The notes under the pieces: generated by a model | Told to the model about the DNA's origin: nothing | The model's input: only the letters and a program-made list of their open reading frames with translations | Database searches by the model: none | Made by a program: the position numbers and the translations under genes | In this document: positions 31,716 through 40,415 of the stretch, piece after piece | Layout of the letters: each line of letters begins with the position of its first letter | How positions within the stretch are numbered: the stretch's first letter is position 1 | Source of the DNA: Chitinophaga vietnamensis | GTDB lineage: Bacteria; Bacteroidota; Bacteroidia; Chitinophagales; Chitinophagaceae | Direction: 5' to 3' | Length of the DNA: 64,000 bases | Assembly (NCBI RefSeq): GCF_902167635.1 | Contig: NZ_CABHMS010000001.1 | Span: forward strand, 248,001-312,000

Positions 31716-32154
31716 GTGGCATTTGCTGTAATGTTCTCGAGAATTTTTTTGCAATACCATTCTTCCATCCCAATTCCATGAGGAAGCTGGAAAACACGGC
31801 CCTGGCGCCTTTGAAGCCGCTCTGTACCAGTTGCAGTTCGGTGCCTTCGTTTTTCGGTACCAAGGTCCAGGTAACAACGGTATCCAGCGAATACCCGCCT
31901 TTCGGAGATCCTCCCCTGAAAGCATAAACGAGCTTCTGTAAAGGCACTACTTCCAGTACCTCGAAATACATCTTGCCATCCCAGTTAAGGCGCGGCTTGG
32001 GTTTGCGCGATTCCTGCCATTTGAAACCCACTTCGGCGCGGAAATCGCCCGAGCTGATCGACCATTGCCTCAGCAACGCAGGCTCTGTAAGGCAGGCCCA
32101 GATGGTGTCTACCGGGTAGGGGTAGAACCAGTTAATCCTGATATCCCTTTCCAT
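31699..32154 (-). CDS. SRPBCC/AHSA1-like protein
   Basis: A 151-residue START-like domain. RINWFYPYPVDTIWACLTEPALLRQWSI is the characteristic first helix-strand unit, followed by GFKWQESRKPKPRLNWDGKMYFEVLEVVPLQKLVYAF. A small hydrophobic ligand is likely. It is the first gene of an SRPBCC-ArsR pair, the reverse order from the pair at 10064-10867. Confidence 0.85.
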   Translation of the reverse strand: MERDIRINWFYPYPVDTIWACLTEPALLRQWSISSGDFRAEVGFKWQESRKPKPRLNWDGKMYFEVLEVVPLQKLVYAFRGGSPKGGYSLDTVVTWTLVPKNEGTELQLVQSGFKGARAVFSSFLMELGWKNGIAKKFSRTLQQMPHEQSR

Positions 32155-32159
32155 AATAT

Positions 32160-32203
32160 GTAACTTTAGAGTTACACAAAGTAACGTGTAACTTTTGAGT
32201 TAC
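32160..32203 (-). promoter_or_regulatory. Twin palindromic operators upstream of SRPBCC-ArsR
   Basis: GTAACTTTAGAGTTAC (32160-32175) and GTAACTTTTGAGTTAC (32188-32203) are two near-identical dyads 28 bp apart with perfect 6-bp arms. Between them, CAAAGTAA reads on the reverse strand as TTACTTTG, one base off the -7 consensus. A dimer on each dyad would clamp the promoter. Confidence 0.75.
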
Positions 32204-32253
32204 GCAAATTTTTTTTCAGAAAACTTATTTTTACAGCAATAAAAACCGCTGCT

Positions 32254-32775
32254 ATGATTGAACTGAGAGCGGCCCGTTATGAAGACCATGCGGCCATTGC
32301 GGCGCTTCACACCGCCAGCTGGCGCCATACCTATCGCGGTATTTACAGCGATCATTATCTCGACAACGACGCAGCTGCGGAGCGCGCGGCGGTATGGCAA
32401 CAACGGCTGCAACAGCCCGCCGCCAACCAGTGGCTGCAGGTGGCCGTGCAAAATGGCGCCATCATTGGCTTCGCCTGCCTTTACTTCCAGGACGACCCCG
32501 TTTTCGGTACCCTGCTGGATAACCTGCACGTGTCAAAAGACCTGCACCGCTCCGGGATAGGGAAGATGTTGATGAAAGCCTGCGCGGCAGCCATCTATGC
32601 GCATTGCGATAGCAAGAAAATGTATCTCTGGGTATATGACCTGAATGAGAATGCCAGAAAAGCCTACGACAAGCTCGGCGGCCATCCCTTTGAAATGATA
32701 GAGAAAACGAACGTAGATCAAACCCGCGCCAAATCCTGGCGCTATGTCTGGAACGATGTAGCGATATTACTTTAG
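32254..32775 (+). CDS. GNAT-family N-acetyltransferase
   Basis: A 173-residue GNAT protein. The acetyl-CoA-binding motif A is LDNLHVSKDLHRSGIGKMLMKAC (R/QxxGxG/A as HRSGIG), preceded by GAIIGFACLYF and followed by MYLWVYDLNENARKAYDKLGG (motif B). The substrate is unknown. It is divergent from the SRPBCC-ArsR pair and overlaps the converging hypothetical gene by 9 bp at the 3' end. Confidence 0.88.
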   Translation: MIELRAARYEDHAAIAALHTASWRHTYRGIYSDHYLDNDAAAERAAVWQQRLQQPAANQWLQVAVQNGAIIGFACLYFQDDPVFGTLLDNLHVSKDLHRSGIGKMLMKACAAAIYAHCDSKKMYLWVYDLNENARKAYDKLGGHPFEMIEKTNVDQTRAKSWRYVWNDVAILL

Positions 32776-33285
32776 CACGTGAAACGCACCATTGAAAGAC
32801 GGCAGCGCCAACACAACTACGATCACGCTGACAAGGGCCGCGCTGCTGGCGGATTTGAGATGATTGCAATTGTAAACCGTGAACAAAATCTCTTCCGGCG
32901 TAAAAGCTTCATTCACACTGATATCATAGTTGTTTTTAAAACTGCCGCGCGGGTGTAAGATCATCACGGGCAGCTGCTGTTCGTTGAGCAGCACAAAATC
33001 AGCGCTGTACCAGCTGCGGTTTTTCAATACATATTGCCGCTTGCCGAAGTGCATATTGGTACACATATTCCACCCTGTACTGGAAGTGGCCGCCACATCA
33101 GTACCGGACAGCATCTGCAATTGCAGTCCGAGGCAGTTGGTACTATTGAAAAGAAATTTTTTTCCGTCAACCATTGTTTCCGCACGGAAAGAAAACCAGG
33201 AGCCGCAATACATGGTAGCAGAAGAGGTATCGTTTGCCGACAGGACGTAATACGAACCATTGGATCTAACCTGGTATGTTTTCAT
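32767..33285 (-). CDS. Hypothetical protein with C-terminal membrane helix
   Basis: A 172-residue protein I do not recognise. Most of it is strand-rich and resembles a tubby/scramblase-like beta barrel (MKTYQVRSNGSYYVLSAND, GKRQYVLKNRSWYSADFVLLNEQ). The C-terminal end has a hydrophobic helix (SAALVSVIVVVLALPSF) that could anchor it. It overlaps the converging GNAT gene by 9 bp. Confidence 0.6.
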   Translation of the reverse strand: MKTYQVRSNGSYYVLSANDTSSATMYCGSWFSFRAETMVDGKKFLFNSTNCLGLQLQMLSGTDVAATSSTGWNMCTNMHFGKRQYVLKNRSWYSADFVLLNEQQLPVMILHPRGSFKNNYDISVNEAFTPEEILFTVYNCNHLKSASSAALVSVIVVVLALPSFNGAFHVLK

Positions 33286-33350
33286 ATGATGAGCATTTAC
33301 AGGTTAGTATGGAGATGAGGAAAAACGTTACAAGGCTCCTGAAAAATTTT

Positions 33351-33851
33351 TTATGACGGGTTTTTCTGCAAGGCTATTATCTCTTTGAAACGCGCTATCT
33401 GCCGCCGGTGGCGCAATACATGTACAATAGCATGTTCCGCCAGTTGCCCCATATCATACAGCTGGCCCCATCGCGTCAGTATTTTCTTTTCATTTTCAGC
33501 TTGTTCCAATTCGTGATCCTGGAGAAGGGCAAAGGTATCTATATTGTACGTGAAGGCATCTTGCAGCGCAGTTATATAGAGAGCGGCAGATTCCCGTAGT
33601 ACTTTCTGTGGCCGCTCCGCATTAACGCCTTTATGCTGCCGGATATAAACGGCATAGCTATACATCGAACTAACCACATGCGCGAGTATCGTTTGCACCG
33701 ACCTGCAATCGGGATTATCTGTGTGCGGGTCAACAATTTTGGTGAGAGCTGCATCTGAAATATCAGCGATGGTGTTTATCAACTCATTCACCGCTTTTTC
33801 ATATTCATCAAGGAGTGCGCCAGTGGCGCCGGTACGATAGGTTCTGCTCAT
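33351..33851 (-). CDS. DinB-like metal-dependent protein
   Basis: A 166-residue four-helix-bundle protein of the DinB/YfiT type. The likely metal ligands are His in TILAHVVSSMYSYAVYIRQ and the pair in AEHAIVHVLRHRRQIARF. Members act as metal-dependent thiol or hydrolase enzymes in stress responses; the reaction is unknown. It appears monocistronic. Confidence 0.78.
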   Translation of the reverse strand: MSRTYRTGATGALLDEYEKAVNELINTIADISDAALTKIVDPHTDNPDCRSVQTILAHVVSSMYSYAVYIRQHKGVNAERPQKVLRESAALYITALQDAFTYNIDTFALLQDHELEQAENEKKILTRWGQLYDMGQLAEHAIVHVLRHRRQIARFKEIIALQKNPS

Positions 33852-33911
33852 CTTTCAACTGATCTTGCAGTGAAGGTCCGCATTATCAATTAACTGATAA
33901 AATTTAATTAC

Positions 33912-33941
33912 CTCCTTCCACTTCAGCTGAAGTGGAAGGAG
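33912..33941 (-). terminator. Perfect palindrome downstream of the polysaccharide lyase gene
   Basis: A 30-bp perfect palindrome (arm CTCCTTCCACTTCAG) lies 15 bp after the stop of the lyase gene; on the reverse strand it is followed by TAATTAAATTTTATC. Likely a terminator. Confidence 0.7.
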
Positions 33942-33956
33942 TATACAGAGGGATGA

Positions 33957-35033
33957 TCAGTTAGCAGTTACTTTCAGGGAAGATGTTCTATCATTGAACG
34001 TGCTGGTGTTTTTCAGGCAACTGGCATCGGAAGTGAGCACCAGTGAATCGCCGGTGAAGTTGTCGCCATCGAACAATGTTACGGTAAGTCCGGCGGGTAT
34101 TTGCAGGGAAGAAGCATCGTTGTCAATACCGCCATGTGCTACAATATCGGCCGTGGTGTAATTGCCGGGGCCAAAGGTGGCTGTCCAGCCGCCATAGCTG
34201 CAGTTCTGGAACACTTTCGCCTGCAAGGTGCTGCCACTGCCGGAAGGGGCGGCCTCGGCATAAGTGGATGCGATCTTGATCCCCTGCACATAATTGGTGA
34301 TATCTGCCGGATCGCCGCCATATACACCAAATTTAGGATCGCAATAATCTGCATCGAGGGTGCGTGCCGGGTAGCGCTGCGTACCATTTACCAGCGTTTG
34401 TTTAACGCCGTTGTACCAGAACTCAATGAAGCCGATAGAAGAGTCCCGCGATACCTTGATACGCATTACCATGCTGTTCCAGGTATTGGCGGAAAGCGGC
34501 GTGCTCCACACTTCTGTACCGATCTTGCCCGGCGCATAATGCATCAGGTGAAAGACGTTTGAGGTGTTGGTACTGAGTACAATAGGATAGTTCTGCAACA
34601 TCGGTTGTCCGCTGCCGTAGGCCTTCCATTGGAATACGGCATTGGTGTTCTGGTTGTTGGGGATGTCCAGTTTGGAACGCCAGCCGATATAAATATCATC
34701 GCCTTCCACGGCCTGGAAGCCTTGTGCGCCGTGGCCTTCCGTACGATGACTGCCGGCCGGTTTGTAGAATTTCCACACCGGGCCATAGGTGGCATCGTTT
34801 TCAACGGTGATAGTGCCGGAGCCTTCGATGTTCAGTACCTTCCATACGGAATTACCAAGGGATGCATCACCATTCCACAGCAGGGAAAGTGTGCCTACAT
34901 CTGCTGTGGCGCCGCCACTGATAGGGGTTTCCTGTTGGGTCGGACGGGTTTTCAGGTCTTTGGTGCATTGGGTAAATGCAAGCGCGCTGCTACAGGCTAA
35001 CATCAGCGCAGTTAGTTGATAAGGTGTTTTCAT
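33957..35033 (-). CDS. Polysaccharide lyase-like lipoprotein with C-terminal beta/gamma-crystallin domain
   Basis: A 358-residue exported protein. The signal ends near LAFTQC, so lipid attachment is likely. Residues about 45-260 form a jelly-roll domain (WKFYKPAGSHRTEGHGAQGFQ, DIYIGWRSKLDIP, NTNAVFQWKAYGSG, FWYNGVKQTLVNG) of the kind annotated as heparin lyase/glucuronan lyase (PL20-like). The last 85 residues are a beta/gamma-crystallin module (KVFQNCSYGGWTATFGPGNY, DNDASSLQIPAGL, DGDNFTGDSLVL), probably calcium-binding and used for carbohydrate or surface attachment. There is no SusC/D pair beside it. Confidence 0.78.
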   Translation of the reverse strand: MKTPYQLTALMLACSSALAFTQCTKDLKTRPTQQETPISGGATADVGTLSLLWNGDASLGNSVWKVLNIEGSGTITVENDATYGPVWKFYKPAGSHRTEGHGAQGFQAVEGDDIYIGWRSKLDIPNNQNTNAVFQWKAYGSGQPMLQNYPIVLSTNTSNVFHLMHYAPGKIGTEVWSTPLSANTWNSMVMRIKVSRDSSIGFIEFWYNGVKQTLVNGTQRYPARTLDADYCDPKFGVYGGDPADITNYVQGIKIASTYAEAAPSGSGSTLQAKVFQNCSYGGWTATFGPGNYTTADIVAHGGIDNDASSLQIPAGLTVTLFDGDNFTGDSLVLTSDASCLKNTSTFNDRTSSLKVTAN

Positions 35034-35151
35034 GTCTGGAATTTATAGAGTTGATGATATACTCTAAAATAATCCAGTAAAAGTTATCAAGCAGATAGCA
35101 TTTTCACAAAGACACATAGCGGATTGGGTGCGATGAGATAGCAGGCCGGTA

Positions 35152-37572
35152 TTACTCGGCCTTGAGACTGTTCACTGGCTTGGCCAGCGCGGCTTTCACG
35201 GCCTGAACGCTGATGGTGGCTAGTGCGATCAACACCGCGATCACACCTGTGATCACAAACATCCACCATTGTATCTGGATACGGTAAGCAAAATCCTGTA
35301 GCCATTTGTTCATCATCCACCATGCCAATGGCCAGGCCACCAGGTTCGCAATCAATACCAGGCGCAGGAAATCACGCGACAACAATCCTACAATACCCGC
35401 GGTGGAGGCGCCTAATACTTTGCGGATGCTGATCTCTTTGGTGCGTTGTGTGGCGGTAAACATCGCCAATCCGAACAGCCCCAAACAGGCCACCAGTATA
35501 GTGATCAGCGCAAAGATGCCAAGTATGTCGCCGGTCTTCTTTTCGGTTTCATAAGTGTTGTTGAACAAATCATCCATGAAAGCATATTGGAAAGGCTCGT
35601 CCGGCACATAACTGGTCCAGCGCTTTTCCGCAGTGGCTACGAGGCCCAATGGATCTTTTCCGGTCGTCTTGATGATAATCGGTCCACCTTCATTACGTCC
35701 CAATACCATCACCAATGGTGAGATACGTTCGTGCAGGGATTTGAAATGAAAATCTTTCACCACACCGATCACATGATAGATACGATGTTGATCGCCATCC
35801 TTGGCAGTGAGGGTATGCCCTTGTGCCTGCAAGTCCCACCCGAACTGATGTGCAGCCGTTTCATTCAATATCACGGCGGTAGAATCGGTGCCATATTCCG
35901 GGGAGAAATTACGTCCGGACGCCATTTGCATACCCAGCGTAGGAATGTATTGGTAGTCTACATCATAACGCAGTGTTTTGGTGATCTGTTGGGAAGCGCT
36001 ATCGGGAGAAACGGTGAAGTTATTGTAATTACTGGGCCCTGCGGGCAGATAGCCCGACAGGCTCGCATTCACCACTCTGGGGTCTTGCAGGAGCTGCTGC
36101 CGGAACGCATCCTGGTGTGATCCCAGGTGATAGGTGTTTGGTATCACCAGCACCTGGTCTTTGTTGAAGCCGAGCGCCTTGTGATGTATGTACGACAGTT
36201 GCCGGTATATCACCAGTGTACCCAATATCAATGTAGCGGAAATCGCGAATTGGAATATCACCAGCCCGCTGCGCAGGTTGAATCGCTTGTTAACCGCTGC
36301 CAGCTTGCCTTTCAGCACGGCAATCGGTTTGAACGACGACAGGAAGAAAGCCGGGTAACTGCCAGCGAGCAGGCCGGTAAACAAACCGAATAATAATAAA
36401 CCAGGTATCAGCAAGGGATGTTCGCCGAAGCTAAGCTGGAGGTGTTTGTTGGCCAGCTGGTTAAAAAGCGGCAACGCTATTTGTACGAGCACCAGGCCCA
36501 GCAACATGGCAAAACCAGTGAGCACAAAGGATTCCAGCAGGAATTGCCAGATGAGGCTTCGTTTCTCGGCGCCCATCACTTTTCGTATACCCACTTCGCG
36601 TGACCTGCGGAAAGCGCCTGCGGTAGACAGATTAGTGAAATTGATACAGGCGATCAGCAGCATAAATATTGCGATGGCGCTGAAGATATAGATGTATTGG
36701 ATATTGCCGGGGGCATCCAGTTCAAACATCAGGTCTGAATGCAGGTGGATGCTGGTGAGCGGTTGCAGGAACAGGCCGATGTCGTTGCCTTTGGCCCTGA
36801 ACTCCGCCAAAGTGAGGCCCATGGCCTTCGGCAGCTGTGCGTCGAAATTCCGGTCGGCCACCTGTTTTATTTTGGGTTCCAGCTTCCGGTAGTCGTAACC
36901 TTTCGGCAGCAGCAGGTAAGTATAATACTCGGAGGTGATCCAGGAGGTGCTTCTGGAATCGTCCAAACTGCTCATTGAGGCAAACAGGTCGAAATGAAAA
37001 TGCGAGGTAGCGGGAATATCGCGCATCACGCCGGTAACCCTGTAAGGCTGGCCTCCCAGGTCTTTGAGCTTGAGTATTTTGCCAATCGCGCTTTCCTGGC
37101 CGAAATATTTCTGCGCCATGGCCTTGGTGATCACGATGGTGTTAGGGGCGCTGAGCGCGGTATTGGGGTCTCCTTCGATGAAAGGCAGGGTAAAGACTTT
37201 AAAGAAATCAGGATCAGCAAAAGCAAAAGCATCAGAGAAAGATTTTTCGCCGATGATCACTTTCTGATAACCATAACGACGCAGGCGGGTGGCTTCCTGT
37301 ACTTCAGGAAATTCCGCTTTGAGGGCCTGCGCTACCGGGGGCATCACATTGGCCTCGCGCATGGCGTCTCCACGTACGGTGCCTTTGAATACTACCCGCA
37401 CAATGCGGTCGGCATTTTTGTTATAGCGGTCGTAGCTCAGCTCATGTGCAAGAAAAAGCAGGATCAGCAAGCAGGTAGCGATACCAACGGCCAGACCAAA
37501 GATATTAATGGCTGAAAACGCCTTGTTGCGCCAGAGGTTTCTGAATGCGATCTTGAAGTAATTCTTGAACAT
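35152..37572 (-). CDS. FtsX/MacB-type ABC transporter permease
   Basis: An 806-residue inner-membrane permease with two MacB-like halves. Each has a periplasmic MacB_PCD domain and an FtsX domain: FKNYFKIAFRNLWRNKAFSAINIFGLAVGIATCL at the start, YIYIFSAIAIFMLLIACINFTNLS in the middle and LGLFGLAMFTATQRTKEISIRKVLGAS near the end. The signature RSREVGIRKVMGA/RTKEISIRKVLGA occurs twice. Such Bacteroidota permeases work with a separate ATPase in peptide or antimicrobial efflux or signalling; no ATPase gene is adjacent. Confidence 0.93.
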   Translation of the reverse strand: MFKNYFKIAFRNLWRNKAFSAINIFGLAVGIATCLLILLFLAHELSYDRYNKNADRIVRVVFKGTVRGDAMREANVMPPVAQALKAEFPEVQEATRLRRYGYQKVIIGEKSFSDAFAFADPDFFKVFTLPFIEGDPNTALSAPNTIVITKAMAQKYFGQESAIGKILKLKDLGGQPYRVTGVMRDIPATSHFHFDLFASMSSLDDSRSTSWITSEYYTYLLLPKGYDYRKLEPKIKQVADRNFDAQLPKAMGLTLAEFRAKGNDIGLFLQPLTSIHLHSDLMFELDAPGNIQYIYIFSAIAIFMLLIACINFTNLSTAGAFRRSREVGIRKVMGAEKRSLIWQFLLESFVLTGFAMLLGLVLVQIALPLFNQLANKHLQLSFGEHPLLIPGLLLFGLFTGLLAGSYPAFFLSSFKPIAVLKGKLAAVNKRFNLRSGLVIFQFAISATLILGTLVIYRQLSYIHHKALGFNKDQVLVIPNTYHLGSHQDAFRQQLLQDPRVVNASLSGYLPAGPSNYNNFTVSPDSASQQITKTLRYDVDYQYIPTLGMQMASGRNFSPEYGTDSTAVILNETAAHQFGWDLQAQGHTLTAKDGDQHRIYHVIGVVKDFHFKSLHERISPLVMVLGRNEGGPIIIKTTGKDPLGLVATAEKRWTSYVPDEPFQYAFMDDLFNNTYETEKKTGDILGIFALITILVACLGLFGLAMFTATQRTKEISIRKVLGASTAGIVGLLSRDFLRLVLIANLVAWPLAWWMMNKWLQDFAYRIQIQWWMFVITGVIAVLIALATISVQAVKAALAKPVNSLKAE

Positions 37573-37724
37573 AGGAAGTTTTTTGAAGCTGCGGTACTAA
37601 AAAGGTGCCACGCCATAACATGTTTGATAACCAGCAAATTGAATAAGGACGGCCTTTTTCAAGTGTCCGCTTCCGGAGGGAAAATGTCCGGTTTTGAACA
37701 ATCTGGAAAAAAGTTTTGAAAGCC

Positions 37725-37751
37725 TGTCACGTTTTGATCCACCCGCTTGTC
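37725..37751 (+). promoter_or_regulatory. Candidate ECF41-type promoter
   Basis: TGTCACG (37725-37731) and TGTC (37748-37751) are separated by exactly 16 bp. From memory, ECF41 sigma factors recognise TGTCACA and CGTC with about this spacing. It lies 43 bp before the AhpD gene, whose operon encodes an ECF41-like sigma factor. Confidence 0.55.
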
Positions 37752-37794
37752 TTATTACCGTAAACCATCTGAATAAAAATAAAAAACAAAAAAC

Positions 37795-38256
37795 ATGGAA
37801 CAAAGAATAACATACAGCGAAGCCAATAAAGGCCTGATGGACGGTATGATGAAAACAGAGCAATATCTCAAAAGAACAACCCTGGAAAGACGGTTGTTGG
37901 AAATGGTGAGCTACCGGGTATCCCAGCTGAATGGTTGTGCATTTTGTCTGGATGCCCATCATAAAGAAGCGATGGCATTGGGTGAAGAAGAGCAGCGTTT
38001 ATATTCTCTGATCGTCTGGAGAGAATGTCCATATTATACGGAGAGAGAAAGAGCCGTGCTGGCATACGCGGAAGCCCTTACCCATGTTGGAAAGCAGGGC
38101 ATCGCTCAGGAATTGTATAATGAGCTGGCTACGCATTTCAGCAAAGCGGAAATCGCTGATCTCACCCTGGCTATCTCACAGGTCAATGCCTGGAACCGCA
38201 TCAATATTGCCTTTGGTACTACGCCCGGTAAACATGTAGTGGGCGCCTTTAATTAA
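37795..38256 (+). CDS. Carboxymuconolactone decarboxylase/AhpD-family protein
   Basis: A 153-residue alkylhydroperoxidase-like protein. The active motif is NGCAFCLDAHHKEA, a CxxC with the downstream His, as in AhpD. TLAISQVNAWNRINIAFG closes the helical fold. It probably reduces peroxides or relays thiol redox. It is followed after 21 bp by the sigma-factor gene, the standard partner arrangement of ECF41 sigma factors. Confidence 0.9.
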   Translation: MEQRITYSEANKGLMDGMMKTEQYLKRTTLERRLLEMVSYRVSQLNGCAFCLDAHHKEAMALGEEEQRLYSLIVWRECPYYTERERAVLAYAEALTHVGKQGIAQELYNELATHFSKAEIADLTLAISQVNAWNRINIAFGTTPGKHVVGAFN

Positions 38257-38277
38257 ATTGCATTCACAAAAAAGGTT

Positions 38278-39117
38278 ATGCAGGATTATCAACAGCTCTT
38301 GTTCCCTTATGCATACAATATATTAGGATCGGCGGAAGATGCGCGGGATGCGGTACAGGACGTACTGTACACCTTCCTCGCATCTCCGAAGGAGCATATT
38401 GCGCAGGAGAAAAGTTACCTGATCAAAAGTGTGATCAACCAATCGATCAATATCAGGAACAGGAAGAAAAAAATGACCTCTACAGAAGAGGTATCGCTGC
38501 CGGAGCCCGTGGCCACTGAAACCGCAGATACCAACCTGAATATGAAAGATATTGTGTCTTATTCCATGCTGGTGTTGCTCGAACAACTGAACCCGAAAGA
38601 GCGTGCGGTATTTATTCTGAAAGAAGCGTTCAATTATTCGCATGAAGAGATTGCCGAAGTGCTTTCCAGTACGGTAGAAAATTCAAGAAAACTGCTCAGT
38701 CGTGCAAAAGCGCGACTGGCGCAGTCGCGCAGGCCGGCAACCCAAACTGTGCTGCCGGCGGGCGTTCTCGATAAATATATTTATGCGATCCGCGGCAGGG
38801 ATACGCAGGCATTGGAGCACCTTCTTACAGCAGATATCACCTATCATGCAGATGGCGGCGCTCATCTGAACGTGTTCCGGAAATTCAGTGCAGGTATACA
38901 CGAAGTGGCGGAGCTGATGTTGTATATCTACGATCGCTACACGGCGGCGCTATCGTGCAAAACAGCCACCATCAACCATCAGCCGGCATTGTTGTATTAT
39001 GATGGCAATCAACTTGTGGCCTGTCAGGTATTTGGTGTAACGGAAGATGGCAAGATTTACCAGATCAATAATGTGCTGGACCCTGAGAAATTGAAAGGTC
39101 TTGCAATGGATCAATAA
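38278..39117 (+). CDS. ECF sigma factor of the ECF41 type (SigJ-like)
   Basis: A 279-residue sigma factor. Region 2 (LLFPYAYNILGSAEDARDAVQDVLYTFL) and region 4 (LNPKERAVFILKEAFNYSHEEIAEVLSSTVENSRKLLSRAKARL) are clear. A C-terminal SnoaL-like domain of about 110 residues follows, where ECF41 proteins carry a built-in regulatory extension instead of using an anti-sigma factor. The ECF41 marks SLPEP in the linker, DGGAH (for DGGGK) and LDPEKL (for NPDKL) near the C-terminus are all visible. It probably drives its own operon through the promoter at 37725. It overlaps the converging FMN reductase gene by 7 bp. Confidence 0.9.
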   Translation: MQDYQQLLFPYAYNILGSAEDARDAVQDVLYTFLASPKEHIAQEKSYLIKSVINQSINIRNRKKKMTSTEEVSLPEPVATETADTNLNMKDIVSYSMLVLLEQLNPKERAVFILKEAFNYSHEEIAEVLSSTVENSRKLLSRAKARLAQSRRPATQTVLPAGVLDKYIYAIRGRDTQALEHLLTADITYHADGGAHLNVFRKFSAGIHEVAELMLYIYDRYTAALSCKTATINHQPALLYYDGNQLVACQVFGVTEDGKIYQINNVLDPEKLKGLAMDQ

Positions 39118-39683
39118 AAAGCGGGAGGCTGTAAAAATTCGCGTTCTTCTTCGCTATGCTGGATCAGGTCGGCCAGCGCTGCAATGAGGGCGCGTAATTG
39201 GGCGAGGGTAGCGTTGTCCGTAATTTCGCATTGCTCATTGATCTTTGTTTTAACGGAAGATACTACCACCTGCATCGCTGCGGTGATCCGCGATTCAATG
39301 ATGAGCAAGGTGCCAAGCAAAGAGCGGTGCGCATTTACACCAGAAGTGCCGGCTGTAATCAGTGCTACCGGTTTTTTTGAGAAATCCATAGAGGAAACGG
39401 TCCAGTCGATCGCATTTTTCAAGGCGCCCGGCACGCCTACCGCATATTCCGGGGTACAGATCAAAACGCCATCGGCCTCACGTACCTGTCGCCGGAAATC
39501 CGCCACAGCTGCGGGCGGCACGGCGCCTTCAAGATCGAGGTCGGGATTAAATTGAGGCAGTTCCGCCAGCGAGGTATAGATGCTAACATCAAAGATATCT
39601 TTCGTTAAAGTGGCAAAGGCTTTTATCAGGTTCAGATTGGATGAATTTTTCCGGGTGCTGCCACAAATAGCTAGTATTTTCAT
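39111..39683 (-). CDS. NADPH-dependent FMN reductase
   Basis: A 190-residue flavodoxin-fold protein from the ATG at 39683 (MKILAICGSTRKNSSNLNLI). The flavin phosphate loop is GSTRKNSSN, and GVLICTPEYAVGVPGALKNAIDWT is the second flavin-contacting loop. It reduces FMN or quinones with NADPH. It converges on the sigma-factor gene and the next stretch downstream of its start is the tandem repeat. Confidence 0.88.
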   Translation of the reverse strand: MKILAICGSTRKNSSNLNLIKAFATLTKDIFDVSIYTSLAELPQFNPDLDLEGAVPPAAVADFRRQVREADGVLICTPEYAVGVPGALKNAIDWTVSSMDFSKKPVALITAGTSGVNAHRSLLGTLLIIESRITAAMQVVVSSVKTKINEQCEITDNATLAQLRALIAALADLIQHSEEEREFLQPPAFY

Positions 39684-39724
39684 CTTACTAAGATAAAACA
39701 ATTTGAATACCCGAATTCCATCCT

Positions 39725-40376
39725 ACCAATATATCGCCCCTACGGGGCGTCATATTTGCGGATACAATGTTTGCTACCAATATATCGCCCCTAGGGGGCG
39801 TCATGTTTGTGGATGCAACGTTTGTTACCAACATATCGCCCCTATGGGGCGTCATGTTTGTGGATGCAACGTTTGTTACCAACATATCGCCCCTAGGGGG
39901 TGTCATGTTTGTGGATGCAACGTTTGTTACCAACATATCGCCCCTACGGGGCGTCATGTTTGTGGATGCAACGTTTGTTACCAACATATCGCCCCTACGG
40001 GGCGTCATATTTGTGGATGCAATGTTTGCTACCAATATATCGCCCCTATGGGGCGTCATGTTTGTGGATGCAACGTTTGCTACCAACATATCGCCCCTAT
40101 GGGGCGTCATGTTTGTGGATGCAACGTTTGTTACCAACATATCGCCCCTATGGGGCGTCATGTTTGTGGATGCAACGTTTGTTACCAACATATCGCCCCT
40201 ATGGGGCGTCATATTTGTGGATGCAATGTTTGCTACCAATATATCGCCCCTACGGGGCGTCATGTTTGTGGATGCAACGTTTGTTGCCAACATATCGCCC
40301 CTACGGGGCGTCATATTGGTAGATATGACGCCTGCTCCAATACATCGCCCCGTAGGGGCGATATGTTGGTAGGGGC
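39725..40376. repeat. 51-bp tandem repeat, 12 units, ending in an inverted partial copy
   Basis: Units start at 39725 and every 51 bp to 40286. Each has the palindrome CGCCCCTANGGGGCG, then a TCATGTTTGTGGATGCAACG-like segment. Unit-to-unit changes are few; the centre base is C, G or T. After unit 12 a partial copy in reverse orientation (GCCCCGTAGGGGCGATATGT, near 40345) ends the array. Because 51 is divisible by 3, several frames stay open, but the hypothetical proteins are repetitive and exist on both strands, so no gene is called. The palindrome also occurs in the repeat at 55.5 kb. Confidence 0.92.
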
Positions 40377-40415
40377 GGCAGACGCATGCAACGCCATTCA
40401 TAATTTAATCATCTC

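Noticed and set aside
39725-40376. CRISPR array
   Set aside because: Units are almost wholly identical with no unique spacers, 51 bp in length, and no cas genes are near.
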